The notes: a model not told the origin generated them from the letters alone. Numbered from the stretch's first letter, positions 7,972-18,526 are shown. The stretch: DNA of 64,000 bases from JACVRW01 sp963803245 (GCA_963803245.1 CAWDLI010000017.1:62001-126000), one strand, 5' to 3'. Translations and numbers: made by a program.

Positions 7972-10329
7972 CTAAAGCGGGCGCGGACCGCCAGGCGGAA
8001 TCGCGAGCAGTCCGCGCACCCGCGCCGGCAGGCCGCCGCGCGAGCTGAGCTCCCGCCGGAGCGCACGACGCTCGGCCAGGCCGGGGCCCTCCGGCGCCCG
8101 CGGATCGAAGCGATGGGCGCGCAGTGCTGCGGCGTAACGGGCCGCGGCCGGGCCGACACTCCGGTCGAGGCGCCGCTCCAGGCCGAGCAGGGTGGTGGCC
8201 GCGGGGAGCGAGAAGCCGAGCCGCACGAGCGCCCGGCGCAGCTCGGCGAGCTGCGCGTCCGCCATGTCCCCGCCGAGCCGCCGGCGGCGCGTGCGTACGA
8301 AGCGGACCGCGCCCGCGGCGCCGGCCGCGACCAAAAGGAGGAGCGCCAGCGGCCACCAGGCTCGCCCATCTCCGCCGGCGTCGCCCGTGCCGGCATCGCC
8401 GCCGGCGGCGCGCTCGGACGCGGCCGTGCCCGTGCGCGAGCGCACCTCCCCCGCGTCTGCGGCCGCCGCGCTCGTGGCGCCGAACCCGCTCGACTGCGAC
8501 TCCGCCGGAGCCGCGGTGGGCGTGGGATCGAACGGCACCCAGCCGATCCCCTCGAAGTAGACCTCGACCCAGGAGTGGGCATCGAGGTCGCGCACCCGGT
8601 ACTCGCTGCTGTCGCGGTTGAACGAGCCGGGCGAGAAACCGGCCGCGACGCGCACGGGGATTCCCGACATTCGCAGCAGGAGCGCCATGGCGCCCGAGAA
8701 CTGCTGGCAGTAGCCGATCTTGTCCTCGAAGAGGAACGCCGCGAGCGGGAGGTCGGCGCTCGGCGGCCGCTCGCTGTACTGGAAGTCGCGCTGCAGGTAG
8801 TTCTCGACCGCCTTCACGGCGTCGTAGGTGGTCTCCTCGCCGGCGGTGAGCTCGAGCGCCAGGCGGTAGACACGGCTGTACGGCGAGTCCCGCAGGGCGG
8901 CGTCGGCCTCCGCGTCCGCGCCCGTGAAGCTCTCGGTGCCGCGAAGCGGCACCTGCACCGGCGCGCGATCGAACGAGGCCGCGGGGGGAGTCGACCTCGG
9001 CTCGAGGGCGCTCTCCCCCGCCACCGGCAGCGCCAGGCTCGTGAACTGGAGCAGCGACTGGGAGCTCGCCTCGGGCGCGCCGCGCATCTGTCCGGCCGTG
9101 GGATCGGGCGCGTAGGCGCGCACGGTGTAGGAGTCGCCGCGCTCCAGCGGATCGTCGTCGGTGCGGAAGGTCGTGCCGTCGTACGCGCTGATGGTGTCCC
9201 CCGCGCCCTCGACGTCATAGGTGATCCCCGCCCCGACCACGAGCTGGCTCGAGAGCGAGCGGACCGTGACCCGGAAGCTCTCGTCCCAGCGCGGGTTGTA
9301 CTCGGAGTAGTTCCAAGTCGGGCCCTCGCGCGAGCGCGTGGGCGGCAGGCCCGGGAGCTCGTGGCTCGGGCTGCTGGCGTCGGTGCGCAGCCAGCGGAAC
9401 CCGTCGAAGCCGTCGAGCGTCTCGACCTTCCAGTAGTGCGGCCGGTCCGACCTGATGTTGAGCAGGGTGGTGCCCTCGCGCGGCCAGTCGAGCGGCCCGT
9501 AGGAGTGGGTCCAGTCGAAGGTCACGGCCCGGCCGTCGCCGAACCACTGCCATTCGCGGTAGTTCCACCAGGGCTCTTCGGCGTCGAAGGCGGCGGCCAC
9601 GGGCACGGAGAAGATCCCCACCGAGGCGATCACGGCGGCGCCGACGAGGCCCTCGCGGAGCGTCAGCCGCGGGAGCCAGAGCCACGCGCCCACGAGCACC
9701 AGCAGCACGAAGCCGCGCAGCAGCGGAGCGCCCGGGTCGTGCTCCGTCACAGCGGTTCCGTAGAGCACCAGCAGGAGCACGAGGCCGGCGAGCCTCAACA
9801 CGCGCGCGCCGCGGCGCACCGGGAAGAAGGCGAGTGCGGCGGCAGCGGCCATCAGGGCGGGAGCTCCGAGGAGGATCGTCAGGCGGATCCACTCGTCCGG
9901 ACCCGCGTAGGGCCAGTCGATCGTTTGGATGCCCTCCATCCCCCGTATGAGCCCGTCGGCGAGCTCGTCCCAGCCACGCGGGCCCAGCAGCCGGAGCGAC
10001 AACCCGGCCGCGCCGAGCGCGGCGGCGAACATCGCCATGGTGGTGAGGGTGGCCAGCGCCAGCACCGCCGGACGCGGGAGCCGGGCACGGCCGAGCAGCC
10101 CCAGCACCGCGGCGCCCGCGGTCACGGCTGCAACCTGAAGGAGCGTGCGGCCCACCGATGCATCGGTCACGAGGCCGGCCCAGTGGCCCGCGCCGAACGC
10201 GGCGAGGGCGGTGAAGGTGGCCAGCCGCAGCGGGAACGTGTCGCGCGCGGGGGCGGCCGACCGGGTGCCGGCGAGCGTGCGTGCTGTGCCTCCGCCGTGT
10301 GGAAGCGGAGGGGCGAGCGCGCCGCTCAT
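7972..10329 (-). CDS. TgpA-like membrane transglutaminase
   Basis: 785 residues. The N-terminal third holds several membrane helices (about residues 30-250). A periplasmic-side transglutaminase core follows at about 500-610 with the full triad: Cys in KIGYCQQFSGAM, His in LDAHSWVEVYF and Asp in WVPFDPTP. A further helix, WPLALLLLVAAGAAGAV, and a cytoplasmic DUF4129-like tail complete the TgpA layout. The ATG overlaps the DUF58 gene stop (ATGA). MoxR, DUF58 and TgpA-type proteins recur together in bacteria; their joint role is thought to concern the envelope or complex assembly but the substrate is unknown. Confidence 0.9.
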   Translation of the reverse strand: MSGALAPPLPHGGGTARTLAGTRSAAPARDTFPLRLATFTALAAFGAGHWAGLVTDASVGRTLLQVAAVTAGAAVLGLLGRARLPRPAVLALATLTTMAMFAAALGAAGLSLRLLGPRGWDELADGLIRGMEGIQTIDWPYAGPDEWIRLTILLGAPALMAAAAALAFFPVRRGARVLRLAGLVLLLVLYGTAVTEHDPGAPLLRGFVLLVLVGAWLWLPRLTLREGLVGAAVIASVGIFSVPVAAAFDAEEPWWNYREWQWFGDGRAVTFDWTHSYGPLDWPREGTTLLNIRSDRPHYWKVETLDGFDGFRWLRTDASSPSHELPGLPPTRSREGPTWNYSEYNPRWDESFRVTVRSLSSQLVVGAGITYDVEGAGDTISAYDGTTFRTDDDPLERGDSYTVRAYAPDPTAGQMRGAPEASSQSLLQFTSLALPVAGESALEPRSTPPAASFDRAPVQVPLRGTESFTGADAEADAALRDSPYSRVYRLALELTAGEETTYDAVKAVENYLQRDFQYSERPPSADLPLAAFLFEDKIGYCQQFSGAMALLLRMSGIPVRVAAGFSPGSFNRDSSEYRVRDLDAHSWVEVYFEGIGWVPFDPTPTAAPAESQSSGFGATSAAAADAGEVRSRTGTAASERAAGGDAGTGDAGGDGRAWWPLALLLLVAAGAAGAVRFVRTRRRRLGGDMADAQLAELRRALVRLGFSLPAATTLLGLERRLDRSVGPAAARYAAALRAHRFDPRAPEGPGLAERRALRRELSSRGGLPARVRGLLAIPPGGPRPL

Positions 10330-11435
10330 GCGGCCAGCCTCCTGCCGGCGCGGCCCAGCCTGAAGCCGCTGCAGCCCGCGACCTCGAAGGCCACCGACGC
10401 TCCCCGCGGTGCGTTCGGGCTGACCACGAAGCGCGCCCCGGCGGGCAGGCGCTCGAGCGCCCGCGGAACGCCCGCGAGATCGGCCGCGGTGACCCAGAGC
10501 ACGGCGCCGCTGCGCGGGGCGAGCGCGGCGGCCGACGGCTGTGGTCCCGGCTCGGCGAGCGCGAGACGCACGTGCACGGAGGGCCAGGCGCCCAGGTCGT
10601 GCCCGATCTCCACCGGCCGGCGCTCGCCCGGCAGCAGGATCGCGCAGCCGGTCGAGCGCGCCAGGTGCACGCAGAGCGAGCCGGCCGCACGCACGGCCAT
10701 GTCGAGCGCCTCCTCGCTCGCCGGCGAGGAGCAGTCGAGCACCACGAGCGGGGCCGAGTCCAGCTCGGCCACGAGCCTGCGCTCGACCATCTCACCGCGG
10801 CGGGCCACCGTGGGCCAGTGGATCCGCGATGCCGGCGATCCCTCGCGGTAGGCGCGCAGGCCGTCGATCTCGAGCTCCGCCGTGGAGGCGTCGAGGCGCC
10901 GTCCCGCCAGGCCCGGGGCCGCGCCGATGCCGGCCTCGGCGCCGGCTCCCGCCCCCGCGCCGCCGGGAGCGGTTACCGGCTCCACCCGGGGCAGCACGAG
11001 CACCTCCCCCTCCCCCTGGCCGGTCACGATGCGCTCGCACATGCGGAGCGGGTCCCTGATCACGAGGCGCCCGGGCTCGAAGACGTGGCGCCCGCGACGG
11101 GAGAAGCGCACGTTGATCCGCACCCGCCGCGAGTAGCGGCCGGCGATCGACACGGGCCAGCCAAGCAGCGGCTCGATGAGCTCGCCGGCCGGGGCCGGGA
11201 GCACCCCTGTGCGCAGCACCACCCGCAGCGGGTAGGGGTCGTCCTCGACGATCCGCGGCGGCCCGGGACTGCGCGTGAGCGTCGCCCCCCGGGCCGCGAG
11301 CGGCACCCAGATGGCCGCGCCCGCGGCGAGCAGCGCGAGCGCCACACCTGGCACGTACAGCGAGGGCGAGTCGAAGGTCGCGGCAGAGAGGCAGAGGCCG
11401 ACCCCGAGGAACGCGGTGGCGATCGCCCGCGTCAC
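10326..11435 (-). CDS. DUF58 domain-containing protein
   Basis: 369 residues. Two hydrophobic helices at the N-terminus (residues about 4-42) are followed by a beta-rich segment and the DUF58 core, recognised by LRAYREGSPASRIHWPTVAR and the downstream VVLDCSSPA, which resembles a von Willebrand A-type MIDAS start. The GTG start lies 13 nt after the moxR stop. DUF58 proteins are usual partners of MoxR AAA ATPases, which are thought to remodel or load metal-binding VWA proteins. The specific client here is unknown. Confidence 0.88.
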   Translation of the reverse strand: MTRAIATAFLGVGLCLSAATFDSPSLYVPGVALALLAAGAAIWVPLAARGATLTRSPGPPRIVEDDPYPLRVVLRTGVLPAPAGELIEPLLGWPVSIAGRYSRRVRINVRFSRRGRHVFEPGRLVIRDPLRMCERIVTGQGEGEVLVLPRVEPVTAPGGAGAGAGAEAGIGAAPGLAGRRLDASTAELEIDGLRAYREGSPASRIHWPTVARRGEMVERRLVAELDSAPLVVLDCSSPASEEALDMAVRAAGSLCVHLARSTGCAILLPGERRPVEIGHDLGAWPSVHVRLALAEPGPQPSAAALAPRSGAVLWVTAADLAGVPRALERLPAGARFVVSPNAPRGASVAFEVAGCSGFRLGRAGRRLAA

Positions 11436-11448
11436 GGCCGGCCAGACC

Positions 11449-12399
11449 TCAGAGGGCCGGGACTCGCTCGAGCGCGTCGCGCACGACCGCGGCGCGCTCC
11501 TCCGACCCGCACCCCGGGGTGAGGAGCAGGCGGTGGCTGAGCACCGATGCGGCCAGCTCCTGCACGTCGTCGGGCAGGGCGTGGTCGCGCCCGTCGAGCG
11601 CCGCCTTGGCCTTGGCCGCCCGGAACAGCATCAGCCCGGCGCGCGGGCTGCCGCCCAGCTCCACCCGAGGGTCCTCGCGGGTCGCCGCCAGGATCGCGAC
11701 GATGTAGTGGCGCAGGGCCTCGCTGCCGTGCACGGCGGCGGCCGCGACCTGAGCGGCCAGGATGTCGCCCACGTCGGCCACCGGCCCGAGGTCGAGCACA
11801 CGGTCGCGCTCGCCGTGGTCGGCGAGCATGTCGCTCTCCTGTGCGGCCGTGGGATAACCGAGCGAGACCCGGACCATGAAGCGGTCGAGCTGGGCCTCCG
11901 GCAGCGGATAGGTCCCCTCGTACTCGATCGGGTTCTGCGTGGCCAGCACCACGAACGGCCGGGCCAGCTCGTGGGTGTGCTTGTCCACCGTCACGTGCAG
12001 CTCCTGCATGCACTCGAGGAGGCCCGACTGCGTCTTGGGAGAGGCGCGGTTGACCTCGTCCACGAGCACGACGTTGGCGAACACGGGACCGGGCCGGAAC
12101 TCGAAGCGGTTCTCGCGCTGGTTGAAGACGTTGGTGCCGACCATGTCCGCCGGCAGCAGGTCGGCCGTGCACTGCACGCGCGCGTACTCGGCGTCGACAG
12201 AGCGCGCGAGCGCCCGTGCGAGGGCGGTCTTGCCGACGCCCGGATAGTCCTCGATCAGCACGTGGCCCTCCGCGATCACGGCCACGACCACGTCTCTGAG
12301 GGCCTGCTCGGGCGCCTTCACGGCGCGGGCGACGTTCTCCCTGAGGCGCGCGCCGAGTTCGGCTACTCCTCGCGGGTCAAGATCCGGGAGCGTCGCCAT
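11449..12399 (-). CDS. MoxR-family AAA+ ATPase
   Basis: 316 residues. Walker A is IEDYPGVGKTALARALA at about residue 50, Walker B is VVLVDEVNRASPKTQSGLL, and sensor-type ATQNPIEYEGTYPLPEAQLD is typical of MoxR. The C-terminal lid domain ends near ELAASVLSHRLLLTPG. It is predicted to be a cytosolic ATP-driven chaperone for the DUF58 protein encoded next. The ATG has TACTAT 8 nt upstream and no clear ribosome site, so the moxR cassette probably has its own promoter although it sits directly after trpC. Confidence 0.94.
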   Translation of the reverse strand: MATLPDLDPRGVAELGARLRENVARAVKAPEQALRDVVVAVIAEGHVLIEDYPGVGKTALARALARSVDAEYARVQCTADLLPADMVGTNVFNQRENRFEFRPGPVFANVVLVDEVNRASPKTQSGLLECMQELHVTVDKHTHELARPFVVLATQNPIEYEGTYPLPEAQLDRFMVRVSLGYPTAAQESDMLADHGERDRVLDLGPVADVGDILAAQVAAAAVHGSEALRHYIVAILAATREDPRVELGGSPRAGLMLFRAAKAKAALDGRDHALPDDVQELAASVLSHRLLLTPGCGSEERAAVVRDALERVPAL

Positions 12400-12407
12400 G
12401 TCGCCCC

Positions 12408-12413
12408 ATAGTA
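12408..12413 (-). promoter_or_regulatory. -10-like TACTAT, leaderless start of moxR
   Basis: TACTAT then 8 nt then ATG 12399, inside the 29-nt trpC-moxR gap. Confidence 0.5.
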
Positions 12414-12428
12414 GGGGGGTGTGGCCGG

Positions 12429-13214
12429 CTACTCCTCAGACCGCGCCAGCTCGCGCACGGCGGCCTCGGGATCGGGCGCGCGCATGAGCGTCTCCCCGAT
12501 CAGCACGGCGTCCACTCCCACCTGCTCGAGCTCGTCGATCTGGTGCCGGGCGTGGATCCCGGACTCGGAGACCACGACCTTGCCCGCGGGCACGTCCGCG
12601 ATCAGGTCGAACGTCCGGTGAAGGTCCACGCTCAGGTCCTCGAGGTCGCGGTTGTTGATGCCGAGCACGTCAGCGTCGATCTCGAGGGCCGCCTCCAGCT
12701 CGTCGTCGCGCGAGACCTCGACGATCGCGTCGAGGTCGAGATCCTGGGCCAGCGCGTAGAGCGAGGCCAGCTCCTCGGGCCGCAGCGAGCCGACCACGAG
12801 CAGGACCGCGTCGGCCCCGGCGACCTTCGCCTCGTAGAGCTGGTAGGGGTCCACCGTGAAGTCCTTGCGCAGGATCGGCAGCTCCGTGGCCGACCGGGCC
12901 TCGATCAGGTCCGCGAGCGAGCCGCCGAAGTGCGCCTCCTCTGTGAGCACCGAGATTGCGGCCGCGCCGCCGCGCTCGTAGGCCTGAACGATGTCGGCGC
13001 ACCCGGTTCCCTCGCGGATCGACCCGGCCGAGGGCGAGCGGCGCTTGTGCTCCGCGATGAGCGAGGTGCCGGGCCGCGACAGCGCCTCGGCGAACGGACG
13101 CCCCTCGCGCCCCGTGTCGACCTCGCGCTCGAGCTCGGACAGCGGCCGCTCGTGCTTGCGCCGGTCGAGCGCGTCGCGAGTGGCATCCACCAGGTCGTCG
13201 AGACGCGCGCTCAC
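12429..13214 (-). CDS. trpC: Indole-3-glycerol phosphate synthase
   Basis: Closes the indole ring from CdRP in tryptophan synthesis. 261 residues; LIAEHKRRSPSAGSI (catalytic Lys), ILRKDFTVDPYQLYEAKVAG, LGINNRDLEDLSVDL and VVSESGIHARHQI are the classic sequence of motifs. The GTG start overlaps the trpD stop (GTGA). It ends the trpEGDC block; the next gene is moxR rather than trpF. Confidence 0.97.
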   Translation of the reverse strand: MSARLDDLVDATRDALDRRKHERPLSELEREVDTGREGRPFAEALSRPGTSLIAEHKRRSPSAGSIREGTGCADIVQAYERGGAAAISVLTEEAHFGGSLADLIEARSATELPILRKDFTVDPYQLYEAKVAGADAVLLVVGSLRPEELASLYALAQDLDLDAIVEVSRDDELEAALEIDADVLGINNRDLEDLSVDLHRTFDLIADVPAGKVVVSESGIHARHQIDELEQVGVDAVLIGETLMRAPDPEAAVRELARSEE

Positions 13215-14223
13215 GACCGGCTCAGCTCCACGTAGCGCTCGAGCACGTCGCGCGCGGCGCCCGAGTCGATCGCTTGCTCGGCGCTGCGGGCACCGTCGGC
13301 GAGCGAGTCCGCCCGGCCGCCCACGTAGATCGCGGCGCCGGCGTTCATCACGGCCATCGAACGCGCCGTGCCCGGTTCGCCGGCGAGCACGGAACGGAGC
13401 ACACCGGCGTTCTCGTCCGGGGTGCCCGCACCCACCGCGGCGTCATCCGCCGGCTCGATCCCGAAGTCCTCGGGGCCCACGTCATATGTGTCGAATCCGT
13501 CGTCCGTCAGCTCGACCACGCGGGTGGGCCCGGCAACGGAGAACTCGTCGAGGCCATCCGCGCTCGACACTACCAGGGCCCTCTCGGTGCCGAGGGCCCG
13601 CAGCGCGTGACCGATCTCCTCGATGGCTCCGCGGTGCGACACGCCGATCACCTGGCGGGTCGCTCCCGCCGGGTTCGTGAGCGGCCCCAGGAAGTTGAAC
13701 ACGGTGCGCACGGCCAGCTCCTTGCGGACGGGCACCACGTGCTTCATCGCCTGGTGGTGCAGCGGGGCGAACATGAACCCGAAGCCGGCGGAGCGGATGC
13801 AGTCGGCCACGCGCTCCGGGCCGAGGTCGATCTTCGCCCCGAGCGCCTCGAGCACGTCGGCCGAGCCGCAGCGGCTCGTGGCCGAGCGGTTGCCGTGCTT
13901 TGCCACCGGGCAGCCCGCGCCGGCGGCGATCAGCGCCGCGGTGGTCGACACGTTGAAGGTGGGCCGGCCGCCGCCGGTGCCGGCGGTGTCCACGAGGCCG
14001 TCGCCGGCGTCCACCGGCACGGCGAGCTCGCGCATGGCGCGCGCCAGCCCCGTGATCTCCTCGACGCTCTCCCCCTTCGTGCGGAGCGCGATGAGGAACG
14101 CGGCCGTCTGGGCCTCGGAGGCGTCGCCGGCCATGATCTCGTGGAGCACGCGGGCGGCTTCGTCCGCGGACAGGTCCTCGCGGCTCGCCACCCGGTCGAT
14201 GGCCTCGGTCAGAACCGGATTGC

Positions 14224-14227
<4 letters not shown>
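13211..14227 (-). CDS. trpD: Anthranilate phosphoribosyltransferase
   Basis: Transfers phosphoribosyl from PRPP to anthranilate. 338 residues from the ATG at 14227, which overlaps the trpG stop (ATGA). The open frame continues upstream, but the N-terminus MSNPVLTEAIDRVASREDL fits the family. The PRPP loop VDTAGTGGGRPTFNVST, KHGNRSATSRCGSADVLEAL and FNFLGPLTNPA are present. Confidence 0.97.
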
Positions 14228-14780
<553 letters not shown>

Positions 14781-14784
<4 letters not shown>

Positions 14785-16274
14785 GGCCAGTCCCCCTGCT
14801 CGCAGGCCAGCCGGATGGCCTCGAACACGGCGTTGGCCTTCGCCTCGGTCTCGCGCGTCTCGTAGTCCGCGTCGGAGTCGGCCACGATCCCGGCGCCGGC
14901 CTGCACGTGCACGCGCCCGTCCTTGACCAGCGCCGAGCGGATGTAGATGCAGGTGTCGAGCTCGCCCGTGTAGGACAGGTAGCCCACCGCGCCGCCGTAG
15001 GGCCCGCGCTTCACGGGCTCGAGCTCGTCGATGATCTGCATCGCCCGGATCTTCGGCGCCCCCGACAGCGTCCCCGCGGGAAGCGAGGCCCGCAGCGCGT
15101 CCATCGGCGTCACGTCCTCCCGCAGAGTGCCGGACACCGAGGAGACGATGTGGATCACGTGGGAGTAGGTCTCGACCCCCATCAGCTCGTCCACCACGAC
15201 GCTGCCGTACTCGCACACGCGGCCGAGGTCGTTGCGGCCCAGGTCCACGAGCATCACGTGCTCGGCGCGCTCCTTCTCGTCCGCGAGCAGCTCGCGCGCC
15301 CGCTCGATGTCGGCCTCCGGCGACTCCGCGCGCGGGCGGGTGCCGGCGATCGGCCGCTGCCGGGCGTGCCTGCCGGAGACCGTCACGAGCGACTCGGGCG
15401 AGGCCCCGGCGATCTCGAAGTCCTCGAAGTCCAGGAAGTACATGTACGGGCTCGGGTTCACCGCGCGCAGCCCGCGGTAGATGGAGAACGCCTCCACCGG
15501 GCAGGCGGCGCTCCACCGCTGGCTCGGCACGATCTGGTAGGCGTCGCCGGCGCGGATGTACTCCTTCGAGCGCTCCACCGCCGCCGCGTAGCCGGCCGCT
15601 CCGAGGTTCGACTCGAACTCCGCCGGCTCGCGCGCCCCGGCGTGCGCGCGCGGCACGGGCGCCGCCAGGCGCTCGCGCACGTCGGCGATCGTCTGGGCGG
15701 CCTCGCGGTACGAGCGCTCCACGTCGTCGCCGGCCACGACGTTCGCCAGCACGGTGACCTCGTGACGCAGGTGGTCGAAGGCGACCAGCACGTCGGAAAC
15801 CATCAGGGCGAGGTCGGGCATGCCGGTGTCGTCCGGCGCAGGGTCCCCGACCGTCGGCTCCGCCGTGCGCACGAGGTCGTAGCCGAACAGCCCGACCGCG
15901 CCGCCGGCGAAGGGCGGCAGGCCCTCCAGCGGAGCCGTGCGCCAGCGACCCAGCTCCTCCGCCACGAGCGCGTATGGATCGTCCGCGGTGCGCTCCTCGC
16001 CGTCGACGGTCAGGCGGCCGCCGTCCATGCGGATCACGCTGCGCGGCCGGAAGCCGAGGAATGACCAGCGCCCGACCCGCTGTCCCTGCTCGGCCGACTC
16101 GAGCAAGAACGACGGTGCCCCGCCGCGCAGCTTGAGGTACGCGGACACGGGCGTCTCGCAATCCGCGATGAAGGTGTGCCTGAGCGGGACGAGCGAGTGG
16201 TCGCGCGCGAGCCGGCGCACCTCCTCGAGCGAGGGCACGAGCCGCAGCTCGGCCGCTTCAGCGGCGACGGTCAT
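14781..16274 (-). CDS. trpE: Anthranilate synthase component I
   Basis: Converts chorismate to anthranilate using ammonia from TrpG. 497 residues. The N-terminal domain has PVSAYLKLRGGAPSFLLES (tryptophan-feedback region, LLES). The chorismate-binding domain has QIVPSQRW, PSPYMYFLDF, IAGTRPRA, MLVDLGRNDLGRV, SLPAGTLSGAPK and AGAGIVADSD. The ATG lies 17 nt inside the end of hisIE, so the two genes overlap and are likely co-transcribed. Confidence 0.97.
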
Positions 16275-16866
16275 TCAGCACCTGGAAGGCATCGGCGAGG
16301 CTCAGACCGCGGGCCGCGAGCAGCACGTCGAGGTGGTAGACCAGGTCGGCCGCCTCCTCCGCCACCCGCTCGTCCGACTCCTCCGCGGCCGCGCGCGTGA
16401 CCTCCTCCGCCTCCTCGCGCACCTTCTCGGAGCGCAGCTCGGCGTCGCCCAGGAGCCGGGCGGTGTAGCTGTCGCCGGTGGACGCCCCGGCGCGCTCGGC
16501 CACCGTTCGCTCGAGCGTCCCGATCGCCTCGCCCGGAGAGGGCGTCTTGTCGCCGTTGTGGAAGCAGGTGCGCTCGCCGGTGTGGCAGGCGGGACCGGCC
16601 GGCTCCACCTGCGCTAGCAGGGCGTCGGCGTCGCAGTCCCAGCGCAGACCGCGCACCCGCTGGATGTTGCCCGACGTCGCGCCCTTGTGCCAGAGCTCCT
16701 GCCGCGAGCGGCTCCAGAACCAGATCTCGCCGCTCTCGAGCGTGCGACGAAGCGCCTCGCGATCCATGTACGCGACCGTGAGGACCTCGCCGGTGCGCCA
16801 GTCCTGCACGACGCAGGGGAGCGGTCCCTTGTCCCAGGCCAGCTGCTCGTCGGGGATCGAGTCCAT
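16258..16866 (-). CDS. hisIE: Bifunctional phosphoribosyl-AMP cyclohydrolase / phosphoribosyl-ATP pyrophosphatase
   Basis: Catalyses steps 2 and 3 of histidine synthesis. 202 residues. The N-terminal HisI domain has the zinc and magnesium ligands WDCDADALL, ACHTGERTCF and GATSGNIQRV. The C-terminal HisE domain (from about residue 115) has KVREEAEEVTRAA and EEAADLVYHLDVLL. Its stop overlaps the trpE start by 17 nt; hisI next to trpE is a known actinobacterial arrangement, though a fused HisIE is less usual there. CATAAT lies 7 nt before the ATG, so this may be the promoter of the his-trp unit. Confidence 0.96.
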   Translation of the reverse strand: MDSIPDEQLAWDKGPLPCVVQDWRTGEVLTVAYMDREALRRTLESGEIWFWSRSRQELWHKGATSGNIQRVRGLRWDCDADALLAQVEPAGPACHTGERTCFHNGDKTPSPGEAIGTLERTVAERAGASTGDSYTARLLGDAELRSEKVREEAEEVTRAAAEESDERVAEEAADLVYHLDVLLAARGLSLADAFQVLNDRRR

Positions 16867-16873
16867 CGCGGTG

Positions 16874-16879
16874 ATTATG
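16874..16879 (-). promoter_or_regulatory. -10-like CATAAT upstream of hisIE-trpEGDC
   Basis: CATAAT (five of six with TATAAT) is 7 nt upstream of the ATG at 16866 and overlaps the stop of the preceding acetyltransferase gene. Confidence 0.4.
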
Positions 16880-17648
16880 GAGATGCGGAGCGCAGTGACA
16901 GCTTGAGGAACTCCCACTGCACCTCCACCGGCTCGAAGCCGAGCCGGCGGTAGAGGTGCTGGGGCCAGTCGGCCGCGTCGGTCAGGAGGAACACCGGATC
17001 GAGTTCCGCCGCCGTTGCGGCGTCCAGGGCCGCCAGCACCGCCGCGCGGGCGTAGCCACGGTTGCGGTGGGACTTCAGGGTGCACACCTGGTCGATCTGC
17101 CCGACCCCGTCCCCGGCCAGCAGTCGGCAGCACGAGTAGCGCTCCTCCGGCGGGGACGCGAAGTCGCGGCCCGTGCTCGCCCTGGTGAAGCGCTCGTCCA
17201 TCTCCTCGAGCTGGCGGATCGTCTCGGCGCCGCCGTCCAGCGGCTGCTCGCGCCGGAACGCTGCGAGCGCCTCGGCACCGGCGCGCCGGTCCACCTCGAC
17301 GCCCAGGCCGGCGGATGCCGGACGATCGGGGTCGCCCCGGCTGACCATCACGAGCAGGCGGGTCGCGTTCCAGCCCCGTCGAGCGAGCTCCGGGGCCAGT
17401 GCGGCGCCCGCCTCGCGGTCGGGCACGAACAGCTGCCTGTGCGCGAGCTCGCCGAACAGCTCGTCGGCCTCGGCCGCCACCTCCTCAGGACCCACCCCCG
17501 GCACCTCCACGCGCAGCGCGTTCAGCTGCCACACCTTCGGCAGGCTCGGCGAGAGCAGCGCGGTGCCGCAGCGTGCGGGCCGGACCTCGTCGCAGGCGGC
17601 CTCCTCGCTGGCGTTCAGGAAGGCCTCGATGCGCTCCAGCTCGGTCAC
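16875..17648 (-). CDS. GNAT-family N-acetyltransferase
   Basis: About 257 residues from the GTG at 17648, which overlaps the era stop (GTGA). The C-terminal half has the GNAT core: GVGQIDQVCTLKSHRNRGYA, a variant of the acetyl-CoA-binding R/Q-x-x-G-x-G/A loop, then AAVLAALDAATAAELDPVFLL and YRRLGFEPV. The N-terminal half is a diverged second GNAT-like or unrelated domain. The substrate is unknown. It is placed between era and hisIE in the long operon. Confidence 0.82.
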   Translation of the reverse strand: MTELERIEAFLNASEEAACDEVRPARCGTALLSPSLPKVWQLNALRVEVPGVGPEEVAAEADELFGELAHRQLFVPDREAGAALAPELARRGWNATRLLVMVSRGDPDRPASAGLGVEVDRRAGAEALAAFRREQPLDGGAETIRQLEEMDERFTRASTGRDFASPPEERYSCCRLLAGDGVGQIDQVCTLKSHRNRGYARAAVLAALDAATAAELDPVFLLTDAADWPQHLYRRLGFEPVEVQWEFLKLSLRSASP

Positions 17649-18526
17649 TCGATGCCGAGCCGGTCGAGGAGGCCCTCGTCGCGGCGCCAGCCGCGCCGGA
17701 CGCGCACCTGGAGGTCCAGGTGCATGCGCTCGCCGCGCATACGCTCGATCTCCTTCCGCGCCGCGGTACCGATCGCCTTGATCATCTGGCCCCCCGAGCC
17801 CACCAGAATCGCCTTCTGCGAGTCGCTCTCGGCCCACACCTGGGCTCGCACCATGAGCAGCCCGTCGGCCCTTTGCTCGAGCTCGAGCACCTCCACCTCC
17901 ACGGCGTGCGGAAGCTCCTGCCGCGTGCGCCGCAGCACCTGCTCGCGCACGAGCTCGGCCAGGCGCACGGTCTCCGGCATGTCCGTGTGGTCCTCCGGCG
18001 GGTAGAGGAACGGGCCCTCCGGCAGGAGCGTCACTAGGTGCTCCAGGAGGGCGGGCACCCCGGTCCCCTTGCGCGCGCTCACCGGGAACACCTCCCCGGG
18101 CAGCCCCATCTCGCCCGCCGCGGCGAGGGCTTGGACCGTGCCGGCCCTGTCGAGGCTGTCCACCTTGTTCACCACCGTCACGCTGGCCACGCCGGCCCGC
18201 GCGATGGCGCGCGAGATGAACCGGTCGCCCGGTCCGACGGAGTGCTCGCCGTTCAACACGAAGAGCGCGGCGTCGGCGTCGGCCAGCGCGCGCTCCACCT
18301 GGCGCTGCATCCGCTCCGTGAGCGTGTCGCGCGGGCGCTGCACCCCGGGCAGGTCCACGAGCACGAGCTGCCAGTCGGGGCCGGTCACGATGCCGCGCAC
18401 CTCGCGGCGCGTGGTCTGCGGCTTGTCGGACACGATCGCCACCTTGTCGGCCACGAGCGCGTTCACGAGCGTGGACTTGCCGGCGTTCGGCCGTCCTGCG
18501 AGCGCCACGAACCCGGAGCGCGTCAT
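17645..18526 (-). CDS. era: GTPase Era
   Basis: Ribosome-assembly GTPase that binds 16S rRNA near its 3' end. 293 residues. G1 is GRPNAGKSTLVNAL, the switch region holds TTRREVRG, G3 is DLPG, and G4 is NKVD. The C-terminal KH domain ends with GTAARKEIERMRGERMHLDL. The ATG overlaps the ybeY stop by 4 nt, and ybeY-era is a common conserved pair. Confidence 0.97.
   Translation of the reverse strand: MTRSGFVALAGRPNAGKSTLVNALVADKVAIVSDKPQTTRREVRGIVTGPDWQLVLVDLPGVQRPRDTLTERMQRQVERALADADAALFVLNGEHSVGPGDRFISRAIARAGVASVTVVNKVDSLDRAGTVQALAAAGEMGLPGEVFPVSARKGTGVPALLEHLVTLLPEGPFLYPPEDHTDMPETVRLAELVREQVLRRTRQELPHAVEVEVLELEQRADGLLMVRAQVWAESDSQKAILVGSGGQMIKAIGTAARKEIERMRGERMHLDLQVRVRRGWRRDEGLLDRLGIE

Noticed and set aside
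8113..10851. A 912-codon open frame on the plus strand opposite the transglutaminase and DUF58 genes
   Set aside because: Its composition is that of a GC-rich antisense shadow (Arg, Gly, His-rich, no domains), whereas the minus strand encodes complete conserved proteins.
16860..16960. A T-box or tryptophan leader peptide attenuator before hisIE-trpE
   Set aside because: No T-box GGTGGNACCGCG motif and no short ORF with Trp codons; the acetyltransferase gene reaches to within 9 nt of the hisIE start.
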